This document shows positions 1 to 12,949 of a DNA stretch of 64,000 bases, in pieces; position 1 is the stretch's first letter, and every line of letters starts with the position of its first letter. A program made the position numbers and the translations under genes. Where the stretch lies: positions 172,666 to 236,665 of the forward strand of contig VTPC01090711.1 of assembly GCA_011009095.1 (NCBI GenBank). The letters run 5' to 3'. Source of the stretch: Ignelater luminosus (lineage: Eukaryota > Arthropoda > Insecta > Coleoptera > Elateridae). The notes below the pieces were generated by a model. The model made no database searches, was not told the origin of the DNA, and worked only from the letters and a program-made list of their open reading frames with translations.

Positions 1-687
1 GTCTAATAACTCACTGTAGTATTTTCCAGTGATCGTTCTTCCTTTTTCTAAAAAATCCATGAGGATGACGCCGTTCGCATCCCAAAAAATCGTCGCCATG
101 ACCTTTCCGGCCGATGGAACCATCTTCGCCTTCTTTGGAGGATATTCACCGGGAGAAATCCATTGTTTTGATTGTTGTTTAGTTTCTGGTGTGTAATGAT
201 GAATCCAGGTTTCATCAACGGTGACAACTCGACGCAAAAACTCCTTTGTATTTCGCTTAAATTGCTCCAAACACTGCTTCGAAGTTAACAGCCGCATCCG
301 CTTGTTGTCCAGCGTTAGCAATCGCGGCACCCATCGCGCCGACAATTTCTTCATCGCCAACTTATCATGTAAAATATTAATTGCCGTTCCGGTCGACACA
401 CCTACGGCCTCTGCTACTTCACACACTTTCGTTCGTCGATCAGCGAGAATCATGTCGTGGACTTTTTGAATGATTTCCTCGGTAACCACGTCTGCCGGGC
501 GTCCTGGTCGCTCCTCATCAAAAACGGATGTTCGCCCACGTTTAAATTCGTTGAACCAATATCTAACTGTGGTCATAGATGGCGAAGTGTCCCCATAAAC
601 AGCATCCAACTTTGCTTTTATCTCCTCGCATTTCTTCCCATCCAAAAACAGAAAGCGAATTACCGAACGATACTGCTGTTTTTCCAT
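1..687 (-). CDS. mariner transposase, N-terminal 229 residues
   Basis: The frame starts at ATG 687-685 and is open to the window edge, so 229 residues are visible of the roughly 345 usual for mariner transposases. The start MEKQQYRSV is followed by the paired helix-turn-helix DNA-binding half, including YWFNEFKRGRTSV and DEERPGRP at about residues 40-65, then the KLSARWVPRLL segment. The catalytic half begins with VDETWIHHY at about 155-163, which holds the first Asp of the DD(34)D triad. Next comes WISPGEYPPKKAK and then FWDANGVILMDF. The protein cuts and pastes its own element at TA sites in the nucleus. Whether the second and third Asp are intact cannot be seen. A second, dead mariner of related sequence lies at 61930-63000. 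Confidence 0.9.
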   Translation of the reverse strand, partial: MEKQQYRSVIRFLFLDGKKCEEIKAKLDAVYGDTSPSMTTVRYWFNEFKRGRTSVFDEERPGRPADVVTEEIIQKVHDMILADRRTKVCEVAEAVGVSTGTAINILHDKLAMKKLSARWVPRLLTLDNKRMRLLTSKQCLEQFKRNTKEFLRRVVTVDETWIHHYTPETKQQSKQWISPGEYPPKKAKMVPSAGKVMATIFWDANGVILMDFLEKGRTITGKYYSELLD

Positions 688-866
688 CTTAGCTAAAATC
701 ACGAAACACGTCTTACTCAAATGGCTGTCAAATCCAAACTAACGTATCAATCAGTCTGCAATTTGTTATACCGTCGTTTGATAGATGGCAGCACACGATG
801 ATAACACCAACTTCCCTCAGGAACGCCTTCTGTCGTCAAACACGGGTACTTACTGAACCGCCCTCG
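1..866 (-). mobile_element. mariner-family DNA transposon, cut by window edge
   Basis: The element reads right to left. Its outer end is at about 866, where CGAGGGCGGTTCAG (read on the minus strand) abuts a TA dinucleotide at 867-868, the usual mariner target. About 180 bp of non-coding leader (688-866) lies between the end and the transposase start. The other end lies before position 1. Because the visible coding part has no frame lesion, this is one of the youngest elements in the window. The exact length of the terminal inverted repeat cannot be given because the partner end is outside the window. Confidence 0.85.
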
Positions 867-2462
867 TATTGCACTAAGGTATTAGTAATTTTCTTTATTA
901 AAAATATATTGACAGCGCTGATGTAAGAGTAAATGTACATATTATAACCCAGACTTCTTCTTTGTATGTATGTTTCTATTACTAAAATAAGAAGAGACAT
1001 AAATGTATACCTATGACACGCGAAAAATTCACACTTAGGGACTCTTTTTGACTAATAGACGAACATCTACTACTCATTTTATTGAACCTGTTTAGGTTGA
1101 AATAATAAATGGTGAAGTCATTAGAATATATGCGAAGAAATTCTTTGATGTTTGGTTTGCGTTGTCTAAAGACTTTATGCTTCGCATGAATACGGGACCA
1201 ATTAGCTAGATGAACTGCAGGTAACGGGCCCGGTTGCGTTTTCACTTAAGAAATGCGACAAAAAGGTTGAATGAGTTTTTAACTTCAATGTGTTTTGGAC
1301 CTTTCTTGCTTAATTTGAAATGAGTGTTACAAAGTTCGAAGGTGTCTTGTTTTGTGAATGCAACAATCACATTTTTTGAGAAGTATTATGTAAAAAGTCG
1401 TGCAGTTTAGGTTTCTAGTAGCACATTTAAAATAATAATTTGAAACCAACACAACTGATAAGGATAACAAAGCGCGCATATTCGACAATACTAATACAAA
1501 CAAAAGTCTATAAATAACGTACATTTTATAAAAATAGATCAGTAACATAATTAGTAATTTCAGAGAGTGGATCTAAATTTTTAAAAGTTAACATCTCGTT
1601 GATGACCTTTATAAAACTATAAAAAGAGATTGAAATACTATAATACCTCGTGTACTATATGTATTTATTATTTCCTTCTTGCTTGTACTATATGAATACA
1701 GAAGATAAAAGAAAAATTATTTTGAATGCGGGACATCGAACTTTTCAGCGGTTATATACCTAACTATTATAGTATTAGTAGTAGCTACCAAGTTACATAA
1801 ACTAATTTAGTATTTATGTACATTATTAGAACCCTACTCTGCTCTATAAAATTTCTACTGGTTAAGCACACTAAATATTCAATTCTAAGGTAGTTGTCCT
1901 TTCACAAAAGCATTTATTAAAGATGCGATAGCAAATTGTTATTATTTTTTTTAACCTAAGGCAAAATAATTTTTATCATATTATATAATAAGTTGGAGGA
2001 AAACCGAGTATTACGATTTCATAATCATTCACGATTTATTTGATTTTATATTTCCACACCTATCAAACAAAGCAACACTACAAAACATATAATTTTCCTT
2101 TTAACAGTTAGTGTATAACAAATTGTAAAGATAAGATACGCCTTATAATAAAGCTTATCACGACACAATAATCAGGTGATGACAGAGAAAACCAAACATT
2201 TTTATTACACAAACCTTAAAATTATCTGTTAACACGATATGTGCGTGCAATGCTGTTGAATGTGGCGAAATAATTTTACAGTGTCTTTCTCGTCCATACT
2301 TAACTAATTCAACCTAATTGGATTAAATGGTATATGAATGCTCACTTGTTAAAATGTTTATGTAGTTGGGATCTATATCAGTCGAAATAGTTTAAAACAC
2401 AGACGCTTAGAACTGAAATATAATGTGCTGCTGCTGCTGTATCTAGTTGAGAAAAAAAAATA
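867..2462. other. AT-rich non-coding DNA upstream of the C2 gene
   Basis: No protein-like frame or known repeat was recognised. The stretch presumably holds the promoter and 5' untranslated region of the C2-domain gene, including a short CTG run near 2425-2440 and an A-run directly before the start codon. No TATA box or initiator could be placed with confidence. Confidence 0.4.
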
Positions 2463-5400
2463 ATGTCTTTAAGTTTAGACAAATTGAAAAACTTTTTATC
2501 GTCTAAAACGTCAACTCTCAATGGTGATTCTAACAGTGAATCGACGACAAAACCTCAAGTGGGCTTTAAAATTTCTTTTAACGACGATACGAAGCAATTA
2601 AAAGTAAGAGTGATTGGAGCGAGACATTTACCCGTTCTATATGGAAATTCTAAGCCCGAGGGCTATCTCATTAAGGTAGGTCCAGTAACTCGAGATAATA
2701 ATGAACACATTTTAATTTTGACACTTTCACCCACAACTTCCTCAATAATGTATCTCTTTGATTTATTCCAAGGTTAGAGTATTTCCCGGGAGGGACAAGT
2801 TTGAAACGCAACTGGTTAAAGATTCGTGGCCCACATTCAACGAGGAATTTGATTTTATTATACATGGAGATTCACGTAGGCAATGTGACGACGAATTCGC
2901 TGGCAAATTTGTTGTACTTACCGCATATGCTGTTTTGAGCCACCAACAAAAATCTACAAAATCGAAATCAAAAAATTCTTTTAGGAAATTATTTTCGTTT
3001 CTGAATGAGAATGAAGACTTTAAAAGGGACGAGAAGAGGAGAAGAAGCAGTAATAGGCTTTCATTAACCAATAGACGTACCATTGGTGCTGTTACTTATA
3101 ATTTAGAGCCTAGATTTTTCACGATGAAGCTTAGAAATAATTTTGTTGGAACTCCTGATGTTTGGAGAGAGATTCAAGATATTTCGAGTGGGCTAGAAAT
3201 CGAATCTGTAATATTATTAAGTCAATATTTAAGGTTGATTCAATTTTTATTTGAACTGATTTTTAGAGAGAAAGCAAGAAAGGTGCCCTTGAAGTAACAG
3301 TGGTGTATTCTACAAGTGAGGATGGCAATAACGATTTATTTGAAGTTTCTTTGTCCAGATTGAGATGTAGCATGAGTACTATGCAAGAGCACGAAAAACT
3401 TAAAGGTACTTACTGTAGTAAAGATTAATTGAATAATAATAAATTAATAAACATTTACTTGGCAACTTTTATGCAGTTTCAGTACATATGTACAAATTGC
3501 TCCCTATGTTTCAATTGTTTTTAATTGTAAGAGAACGTACAAACTTTATTATTAGGTTTGCTTGCCTTATGATTATTTTGAGAAATCATCTGACCAGCTG
3601 TGCTTGCATGTTTTTTCATTTCCGTTGTTAACAAACAAGACTGGAGATTTATTTGTTAATTAATTAGTTTACGCTGTTCTTTCTTTAACCTTATTTTTAA
3701 TATGCGCAATTAATGTGTCTAATTTTGAACTTCTCAAATTCCTTTGTAAGTTGCACATACATTTAACATCCTTTCTTCACTGTGAACATTGATGAAATTT
3801 TTTAACCTTTCACCAGATTAGTATAAAGAGAATTATTTATCAAAAACTAGAGTAACCTACCTTGCTTTAGTAATATTATGAAAAACTGCAGCAATGTCCT
3901 TTATGTTTAATTGAGTATTCGAAAACCTTACTCTCAGAGTCTTTAGTTACATAAGCCAATGAGTTAAAAAAATTCAAAAAAGAAGTTTGGGAGCTTTGAG
4001 AGGATTCTGGGAATTTTCTAATACTCAAGATGTTTAGAAGTGTTAGTTCCTATTTTGAGCCGTCTTGTCTCCCCAGTTCAGATTTCATTATTTCACTGTT
4101 AAGACAAAATTTATTTGAATCAAGAATTCTGAGAATTTTCAACACTCCTAATCTTCAGAACTTAGTTTCTATTTTGAGCCGTCACGTACATGTTACCCAT
4201 TCATTGGTTTATTTTCAAATTTTCCTATTAGAATTCAATCGTCATTATTCTAAGGGCAAAATTTATTTGATATGAAGAATTCTAGAAATTAGCGACATTC
4301 AGAATTTTTAGAAGTCTTGGTTCTTATCTTGAGCCGTTCCGGCTCACCCATTCATTGATTCATATTCGAAATTTCCATTAGAATCCAGTCTTTATCATTT
4401 TACTGAATAGACAAAATTTGTTTGAGTCAAGACTTCTGGAATTTTCCTACATTCAAGATCTTTAGAACTCTTAGTTCCTATTCTGAGCCGCTATGTCTCA
4501 TCCATTCATTGACTCGTTTTAAAAATTTCTTATTAGAAAGTTTTCCTTATTTCACTGCAAAGATAAAATTTTTTTGAATCAATCCTTTTGGAATTTTCCT
4601 ACACTTAAGATTTTTAGAAGTCTTAGTCCCTATTTTGAGCCGCTACGTCTCATACATTCATTAATTCGTTTTAGAAAATTTTTATTAGAATCCAATTTTC
4701 CTTATTTCACTGTAAAGACAACATTTATTTGAATCAAAACTTCTGGAATTTCTCCACACTTGAGATTTTAAGAGATCTTACTCCATATTTTGTGCTGCTA
4801 CGTCTTATCCATTCAGTGACTCGTTTTATAAAGTTTTTTTATTAGAATTCAGCTTTCATTATTCTTACTGAATACACAACATTTATTTGAATCAAGAATC
4901 ATGAAAATTCCTTACTATCAAAATTCTTAGAGGTCTGAGTCTCTTTTGAGCCGCTACGAACACATTCATCCACTTGTTTTGGAAAGTGAACTTCAAGGAT
5001 AAAATCTGTTTAAATCAAGAATTCTAGAAACTGTCAGCACTCAAGACTTTTAGTAGTCTTAGTTTCTATTTCAAGCCATTCCGTCTTACCCATGTATAGA
5101 CGCACTTTTTCGGAATTTCTTATTAGAGCCCAGTTTTCATTTTTTCACTGAAGGGTAAGATTTATTTGTTATCAAGAATTCTGGACGTTTCCCGACGCTC
5201 AGAATTTTTAGAAGTCTGAGTTCCTATCGTGAGCCGTTTCGTCCCCCCATTTATTGACTCATTTTTGGAATTTTTTTAGAATCCATTTTTCACTGTTAAA
5301 CTAAAATTTATTTGAGTCAAGGATTTTGGAAATTCCAAAATGCTCAAGATTTCTAGAAGTATTAGTTCCTATTTTAAATCGTCTCGTTTCACCCATTCAT

Positions 5401-8400
5401 TCACTTGTTTTGTGATTTCTTGTTAAAATTCAGTTTTCATTATTTCAATGTAAAGACAAGAATCCTTTGGGTCAAGAACTTGGAAAATTTTCAACACCCA
5501 TATTTTTCAGAGGTCTTAGTCCCTATTTCGAGCCACTCGTCTCCCCTATTCAATAACTCTGTTTCGGAATTTTTATTAGAATCGAATTTTCATTCTTTTA
5601 CAGTAAGGACAAAATTTACTTAAGTCAAGATTTTTAAAAATTACCAACACTTCTAATTTCCAAAATACTAGTCCCTATTTTGAGTTGTTTCGACTGACTT
5701 ATTCATTGACTAATTTTCAAAATTTTTATTAGAAGTTAGTTTTCATTGTTTCACTGTATATTTTTAAATTAAAAATTTTAAGAATTTGCAACACTCAAAA
5801 TTTTTACAAACCTTAGTTCCTATATTGAGCTATCACGTCGCCTTCATTTATTGACTTAGTTTGAAATTTCTTCTTAAAATGACAGGTTTCGTATTTTATT
5901 ATTAGTCTTACTGTTACTCTGTAAATTTCCAACACTCAAGATTTTTAGAAGTCTCGGTCCCTGTTCTGAGCCGTCTCGTTTCACCCATTCATTCACTCAT
6001 TTCTGGAATGTCTTATTAGAATTCAGTTTTTATTATTCCATTTCATGGAAAAAATTTATTTGAGTTGAAAATTCTGGAAATTCTCAACACTCAAGATGTT
6101 TCAAAAAAGATTTTTCAGGCGTCCCGTTTCACCCATTTATTTATTCATATTCGAAGTTTCTTATTAGAATTCAGTTTTCACGATCATTGTAAGGATAAAC
6201 TTTATCTGATTTAAGAATTCTGCAAATTTCCTATACTTAAGAATTTTAGAAGTTTTAGTCCTTATTTGGAGCAGTCATATCTCAGTCATTTTCAATAATT
6301 CTTATTAGAAATCCATTTAACATTTTAGATAAGTCCAATTCTCAAGTTTTTTTCTCATTTTGAGAAACCATATGTCAATCACTCATTGGCTCGTTAAAGA
6401 GTCTTATTAGAATTTCGTTTCTGTTCTATCATTATATAGACAAAATGTATTTCAAGATGGATCATTTTTATTTCTTATTATTTTTAAAAAACTTTGCCCC
6501 TTTTTTGAGCAGACAAAAACAGTCGTTAATTGGCTTATTTTTAAAAATTCTCATTGCAATTTCGTTTTTATTTTCTCATTACACGGACAAAATGTATTTC
6601 ATCAAAAATTCCAAATTTTCATTGCTCAAGATTTCTAAAAGTCTTAGTTCTAATTTGAGACCAGTTATCTGAGGCAGAAATTGATCCATTGTTAAAGCTC
6701 CTCATTGGTTTCTAATACCTTATTATTGTATGGACAAAATGTATTTGACTTGTCAGTAACCATTTCGACCATTAATTAATTTATTTTTAGCAATTTCCAT
6801 AAGAATTTTGTTTCTATCCTTTTATTAAATATATGAACAAAATAATATTTCAGTCGAAACTCTTCAAGATATTCAATGGTCAAGGCAAGACATGACAAGA
6901 GTCTTAGCCCCCGTATTCAGTAATTGGTTCATTATGAGAGATTCTTGTTAGAGTTGCGTTTATATTACTTTACTGTATGGGCAAAATGTATTTTTGTCAA
7001 AGATATTGGAAATTTCTAGTGTCCAAGATTTATAAAAGTCTTAGTTCTTACTTTGAGTAATTACACCTCAGCCATTAATTGCAGAACTTTCCGTTTCTAT
7101 AATTAATCGTGCGGGCAAGATATATCTTAGACAGAAATTCTAGAAACTTCTTGAAAGACAGTCTCTATTTCAACCATACGTCATTTACTAATTAACCCAT
7201 TTAAAATATTTTTTATTAGAATCTCATTTTCAGTTTTAGTTAAAGATTCTAAAATCCCCTAATTACTCAAGACTTTTAAAAGTCCCAGTTTCTATTTTGG
7301 GCAGTCATGTCGCGTTTATTAATAGGTCCATTTGCAAGTTTCATTATCCTACTGTCTGGGCTTTGTGTCATAAATTCTAAAAACTTCTAACACTCAAGGT
7401 TTTTGAAAGTCGTAGTCTCTATCCTGAGCAACCATATATCATCAATGAATTGGCCCATTTGCAATATTTCTTATTAGAATGTTACTTTTATTCTCTCATT
7501 TTAGAGTCAAAATGTATTTAGGTCAAAAATTATAGAAAATGTCAATACTCAAGATATTTTTTAGTCTTATTTTTTATCCTGAGCAGTCATATCTTATCTA
7601 TGAGATGGCCCATTTGCAAGATTTTTTATTAGAATCTTATTTTCATTATATCAATATTTAGGGAAAATGTAATTCAATCAGAAAGTTTAGAAACTTTCAA
7701 TGCTCAAGATCTTTGAAGACCTTAGTTTTTGTTCTGAATAGCCATATATCATCTATGAATTGGTCCATTTGCAGGATTTTTAATTAGAATTTTATTTTCA
7801 TAATTCAATTTGTTTGGGCAAGAAGTACTTGAGTCAGAAATTCTAGAATATTCCTATGCTCAAGATTTCTGAAAGTCTTAGTTTCTATTCTGAGCAGTAA
7901 TATAATTGACCAGTTCGGAAGATTTCATATTAGAATGTTTCTTTTCATTATTTTACGGTATGGAAAAATATATTTAAGTCAGAAATTCTAGAAACTTTCA
8001 ATACTCAAAATCTTTCAAAGTCTCATTGTCTATTCTGAGCAACCATATGTCATCTATGAATTAGCCCATTTGCAAGATTTCTAATTAGTATGTTATTTTC
8101 ATTATTCCGCTGTATGGGTAAGACGTATTTGAGTAAGAAATTCTAGAAACGTCCGTTGCTCAATAGTTTTGAAAGTTTTACTTTCTATCCTGAGCAACCA
8201 TATAATTGACCAGTTTGGAATATTTCGTATAATAATGTTTCTTTTTCATTATTCACCGGTATGGAAAAAATGTATTTGAATCGGAAATTGTAGAAACTTT
8301 CTACACTCAGAATTTTCCAAAGTATTATTCTCTATTCTGAGCAGCCACATCTTATTTATGCATGTGCCTATTCACAAAATTTCTTATTAGAATCTTACTT

Positions 8401-11239
8401 TCATTATTGCACCGCATGGGCAACATGTATTTGAGCCAGACGTTCTAGAAACTTTTAATGCTTAAAATGTTTGAGAGCTTTAGTCGCTGTTCTGAGCATC
8501 TATGTCATCTGTGAATTAGCCCATTTAAAAGACTTCTTATTAAAATTTTATTTTTATTTTATTTCACTGTATAAGCATCACGTATGTGAGTTCTAGAAAT
8601 TTTAATGCTCGACTTCTGAGAGCCTTAGTCTCTACTCGGAGCAGCCATGTCTTGTCTATAAACTGGCCTCTTCGCAAGAGTTCCTGTTAGAATGTTATCT
8701 TCATTATCTCATTGAAGGGTCAAAATGTATTTGAGTCAGAAAATCCAGAAAATTCCAATAATCAAGATTTTGATTGCATTAGCCTCTATTCTGAGTGCCT
8801 CATCCATGAATTGGCCCATTTGCAAAATTTTCTGTTAAAATTTTATTTTCATTATCTCACTATATGGAAAAAATGTAGTTAGGTCAGAAGTTTTAGAAAG
8901 TTTTAGTGCTCAAGATTTCTAAAAGCCTTAGTCTCTATTCTATTCTATTCTATGAATCGGGCCATTTGCAAGATTTCTTATTAGAATCTTGTTTCGATAC
9001 TTTACTGTATAGGTAAGATGTACTTGAGTCAGGAATTTTAGAAGATTTCATTACTCATGGTTTTTCAGTCTTATTCTCTATTCTGAGCAGACATATCATG
9101 TATAAATTGGCCTGTTTGAAGATTTCTTATTAGAATATTATTTTTATTATCTTACTGTGTGGGGAAAATGTATGTATTTGAGTCATAATTCCAAAAGTTT
9201 CCAATGCTCAGTATCCTTGAAAGTCTTATTCTTTGTTCTGAGCAGCCATATCTCGTCTATGAATTAGCAAATTTGCAAGATTTTATGTTATAATCTTGTT
9301 TTTATTATCTCACTATAGCGCCAAAATGTATTTGATGCTCAAAGTTTTTAGTCTCTATTCTGAGGATCTCATTTACAAGATTTCTTATTAGAAACTTATT
9401 TTAAATATTTCACTGAGTATTTCAGTCGAGAGTTATATAAAGATTTACCTCGAAGATTTTTCTAAGATTAGAAGTTTTATCTATAATACCTTTTGTGTAA
9501 ACATCACATTTAATTAATTTCTTGTACAGTTTTCAGGACTTGTAACTAGATTCTGTTTTAGTCTTGTCTTCATGCCAACAAGTAAACTCTATTGCAATTC
9601 AAAAGTCTGACAAGTTGCCTAGTTGAGAATTTTTGATAATCTTTATTTTTTTTTAAGTAGGAAGATCTCTAGCATTTTAATTGTGGAATTGGTTATTACT
9701 TGGAAGTTCGAATCTTAAACTCGCCACATTTGATGGTATTTTAAAAGTTACATTGAGTTGTGTCGTTAAATTACTTTTCGGTCAATACGAACAGAGAATG
9801 AACCATGCTGAGAATTATAAAATTGGGGTTTGTGATGACTGTAAACTTGAATTGAATTCAGTTAAGTGTGATTACTGAAATTGTTTTAGAGTACTCAGAG
9901 TAACCTGATTGTCTAAAAGGTGTGTCGCGTCATGTTTCAAGTAGTTACTTAACAATGATCTATTTTGTATGAAGATTAATGATGCCTGTATTCTCAGTAC
10001 ATCCTTTCCTCGGATGGTGCTTTTGCTTTGTTTTTAACCTTTTTATCCAAGAGTGTATTTCTTATTATCATTTGATGTACTTATTTTCCTTTTCTTTGTA
10101 TTAATTACTTCTGCTATTTAATTTTATCTTTTAATTGCCTTTTTTATATTCCCATTTAGTGTTTTATCAACTTAGAACGTCATATGTCACTTTTTTCATA
10201 TAATCTACTTAATTTAATGAACTTTGAAATCGATAACCTTAAACATGCAAAATTTCATTCTGTTGACTATACAAAATAAACAGTGCAATTAATTCGCTTT
10301 ATCTTATCAAAATCCCGATGCTTAGGTAAAGGATGACAGCACGTATATGTATGTATTTGAAGTAATCAACATTCGATTATAATGCTTCCTGTAGAAAAAT
10401 TAATGTTCTTAATTTCTATAAAAGAATTCAGCTATTCAGAAGTCGGTTGATTGAAGATTATTTTCCACATAGTTGCCCATAAAGAATTTAATCTAAATTT
10501 ACCACTCTCATTGAATAATCAGCAAGGCAAGCAGCATTGAGATCAAAATAAAAATGATGACAAAATATATTTTATGTAAATGTAAATGCAGCGTATACAC
10601 ATAAAAGAGTTAATAGCCATTAAAAATGTGAGTGTTAAATTAATTAGTTTTAAACACGAAATTATAGTGAATGAAAAGGTCAAACTATTCTAAAAGGGAA
10701 ATTTAAATGAAGAACTAATTATTTATCGGTTATTCACTGAAATAGAATAATAATAATTAAATTCTAGCCTACAATGTCTAGTCAGTGCAACGTCCTCAAA
10801 AATTTCCAGCTGATTTCGTTTTATAATTTATTATTGCCATTCAATTTGTCAGCAGCAGATACATCATTCATAAATATAATACCTATAACTACTTTATAAT
10901 GAGCTTAATCAGGTTTCACTTTTATCATTGTTGTTTGCAGGATCGCTTTACATAAAAATGAAGGCGATGGAACAGGATGAGCTAATTTCAAAATGGAAAA
11001 GTGGGCGCTTCGAACCGACAATCAGCCTCAAAATAGAACCAGAAACGGCTGTGCTGCAAGCTTTCGTCAAAAACGATAACTTAAACGACGTGCAAATATT
11101 TATTATTCTGATGTGCAAGAATGTTTTGGGTAAAAAAACAATTTTGGGACAAATTGTACTTGATCGCAATACGAAATTGTGGAAACAGGTTGTTGGTAAT
11201 CCTTCCTCGTCCATTACTCGAATGATTAATTTAGAATAG
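2463..11239 (+). CDS. tandem C2-domain (synaptotagmin-like) protein, four exons
   Basis: Exons: 2463-2675, 2773-3207, 3267-3405 and 10941-11239 (stop TAG), giving 361 residues; the introns have phases 0, 0 and 1. Donors are GTAGGT, GTAATA and GTACTT; acceptors are CCAAG, TTTAG and TTGCAG. C2A spans about 34-207, with LKVRVIGARHLPVLYG, then VRVFPGRDKFETQLV, a WPTFNEEFDF turn and a closing VWREIQ. Between strands KFVVLTAYAVL and TIGAVTYNLE it carries a strongly basic insertion at about 131-173. C2B spans about 217-361 and ends LWKQVVGNPSSSI, the position of the W..M...P...I motif that closes synaptotagmin C2B domains. The loop-1 aspartates (D..GxSDPY in calcium-binding C2s) are absent: C2A has LYGNSKPEGY. 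This suggests calcium-independent membrane or protein binding, as in Syt14/16-type proteins. No transmembrane segment is visible. Inference: a cytosolic trafficking adaptor. The gene structure was predicted by eye; no transcript was seen. Confidence 0.82.
4000..9440. repeat. 5.4-kb degenerate tandem array, about 153-bp unit, in intron 3
   Basis: About 35 head-to-tail copies can be followed by recurring landmarks in fixed order: TATTTTGAGCC, then TTCTTATTAGAAT, then a CATTATTTCACTG block, then ACAAAATTTATTTGA, then GAATTCTAGAAA, then CTCAAGATTTTTAGAAGTC. Successive GAGC landmarks are about 145-160 bp apart, with some short units (for example 6270 to 6362). Left-hand copies (4000-6300) have GAGCCGTC and CATTCATTGACTC. 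Right-hand copies (7400-9400) have GAGCAGCCATAT and GAATTGGCCCATTTGCAAGA. The units between about 6300 and 7400 are the most eroded and intermediate. No long frame persists across units, so coding is unlikely. The array lies wholly inside intron 3 of the C2 gene. Confidence 0.92.
9441..10940. other. rest of intron 3, no gene seen
   Basis: AT-rich intronic sequence between the tandem array and the last exon. It ends with a pyrimidine-rich tract and TTGTTTGCAG at 10931-10940, the acceptor of exon 4. A short frame at 9681-9878 has no recognisable content. Confidence 0.5.
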
Positions 11240-11357
11240 ATGTTGTAAGATTAAAATTAACTTTAAATTATTTTTGTTCTGTTCTAATCGCTTTTGCAGA
11301 AGCTATAAATATTTATTTTATATTTAAATAATGGCGCCATTGTAGTTCTTAGCATTG

Positions 11358-11363
11358 AATAAA
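11358..11363 (+). promoter_or_regulatory. candidate poly(A) signal AATAAA of the C2 gene
   Basis: A canonical AATAAA hexamer lies 119 bp after the stop codon of the C2-domain gene, in AT-rich sequence and followed by a GATGACT stretch. It is the first such hexamer after the stop and would give a short 3' untranslated region. Further A-rich sites follow, so the real cleavage site is not certain. Confidence 0.5.
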
Positions 11364-12945
11364 ATAGAAATGAGGATGACTAAATGAATTTTCATTTAGG
11401 AGTTAACATCTGGATATAATACTAAAAATAAAATTAGAATACGGTGGAATTCCTGAACAAAAAAAAAGTGAGATCCAAACGTCAATCTTATACTAAAAGC
11501 TTATTTTTAATAAATAACAAATAGGATATAAGCAATAAATCTAATATTATTACAACGTAGTTATTTTATAGTTTTTTCTGATAATCTAATAAATTTATCA
11601 CGTTTACTATAACTTAAACTTCGTTATCAACAGAATGTATTTACATTCCTATTTACTAGTTCTATTTCTATGAAATCTGGACGCTTGAAGGCAGTACTTA
11701 AAATAATTTAGTTGGAGGTTTCAGTCACGTAATAGTTTTCACTTTTTATTTAAGACCTGGCAAATAAATTCAAAATCCTTTACTATCTATGTAAATATGT
11801 TTATGTGCTACAAGCTTTTCATTAATTGAGAGCAAACAATAATCCAACAATCTAATCCGGCAGGGTCGGATTTAATTTATTGTGGCTTTAAGCTATAATA
11901 AGAATGCAACCTTTCTTCCCTACCAAGGAATAACAATAAAAATGAAGAGAAAATAATTGCCTGGTTTCTCGAGGATTACAGTTTTGTTGCAGTAGACCCG
12001 ATAAAATTGTAGAAATAACAAAAATGATTTTTAATCTACTTTTAATACATTTATTTTACTTTGTTAATAATGATTTTAGTGGAACTTGCAAAATAAGTAA
12101 CGACAGATTTATAAACTAGGTGAATCAAGACAGACATTTATTCAAGGTCAAGTCAAGAATCAGAATTGTCCTTACAGAGGTCACTGCAGACTTATGCCTG
12201 GTCGACCTAAATGGAATTTGTTATTTGGGAGAAATGGTAGCTGCACGAGGTCAAGGAATAGGATAGGACTTTTGAGGTCAGTTCCGTCGTCGAGCCGGTC
12301 CCCAGTTATTCGTCGGCTTCACCACTACCACTGTTGCAAAAGCAATCACGCCAGAAATGTTAAATGAAAAATCGTTGTTGGTTTTATTTTGATTTTATTT
12401 TAAATCAATTAGTAAATTAGTGCATGTGCACTTGTTACAATCAAATTCAGGAACAGACTCAGCTTATTTAATGATTTACTGCTATTTAAAACATTTCTTA
12501 TCAAAGATGAGCTAAACTCAAATGTCATGCAAAAAATCCGATGATGTTAGTACATAATTTTCCTTTACCATAAATTTAACATGAAAGTTAACCACAAACA
12601 TAATCTAATTCTAATGAAATAGATTTGCATCACATAACTAATAATAATTCGTATCTTTCCTTATATGATTCAGAAAGAAAGTAAATAATCAATATTATGT
12701 ACTAATAACTAAATAATACAGCTGTTGATGGAGCCTAAAACATAAAACAGAATTGCAGCGAGGAAGGGAGGTTGTGGGAATAATTTTGTTGGGAGCTTAG
12801 GAAATTAAGAATGTTGCGTAATTGGATATCCCGAGCACTGTGAGACGTGTTTGGTTAATATTATAAAGGTGCTGCAATTTAAGTTATCTGGTAACTAGGG
12901 CTGCGTTCCCTAGGATGTCTTGGAGGTCTTCAAAAAAAGTCCGGG
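11364..12945. other. intergenic, no gene recognised
   Basis: Mostly AT-rich. The part at about 12120-12350 is less AT-rich and has the look of a mobile-element terminus (a run of GGTCAAG-type words and a GTCGTCGAGCCGG block), but no repeat partner or protein similarity was found, so it is left unassigned. Confidence 0.35.
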
Positions 12946-12949
12946 GCTT

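Noticed and set aside
4030..6672. Plus-strand frames of 72-81 codons inside intron 3
   Set aside because: They fall in the 153-bp tandem array, occur in different frames in different units and do not persist between units.
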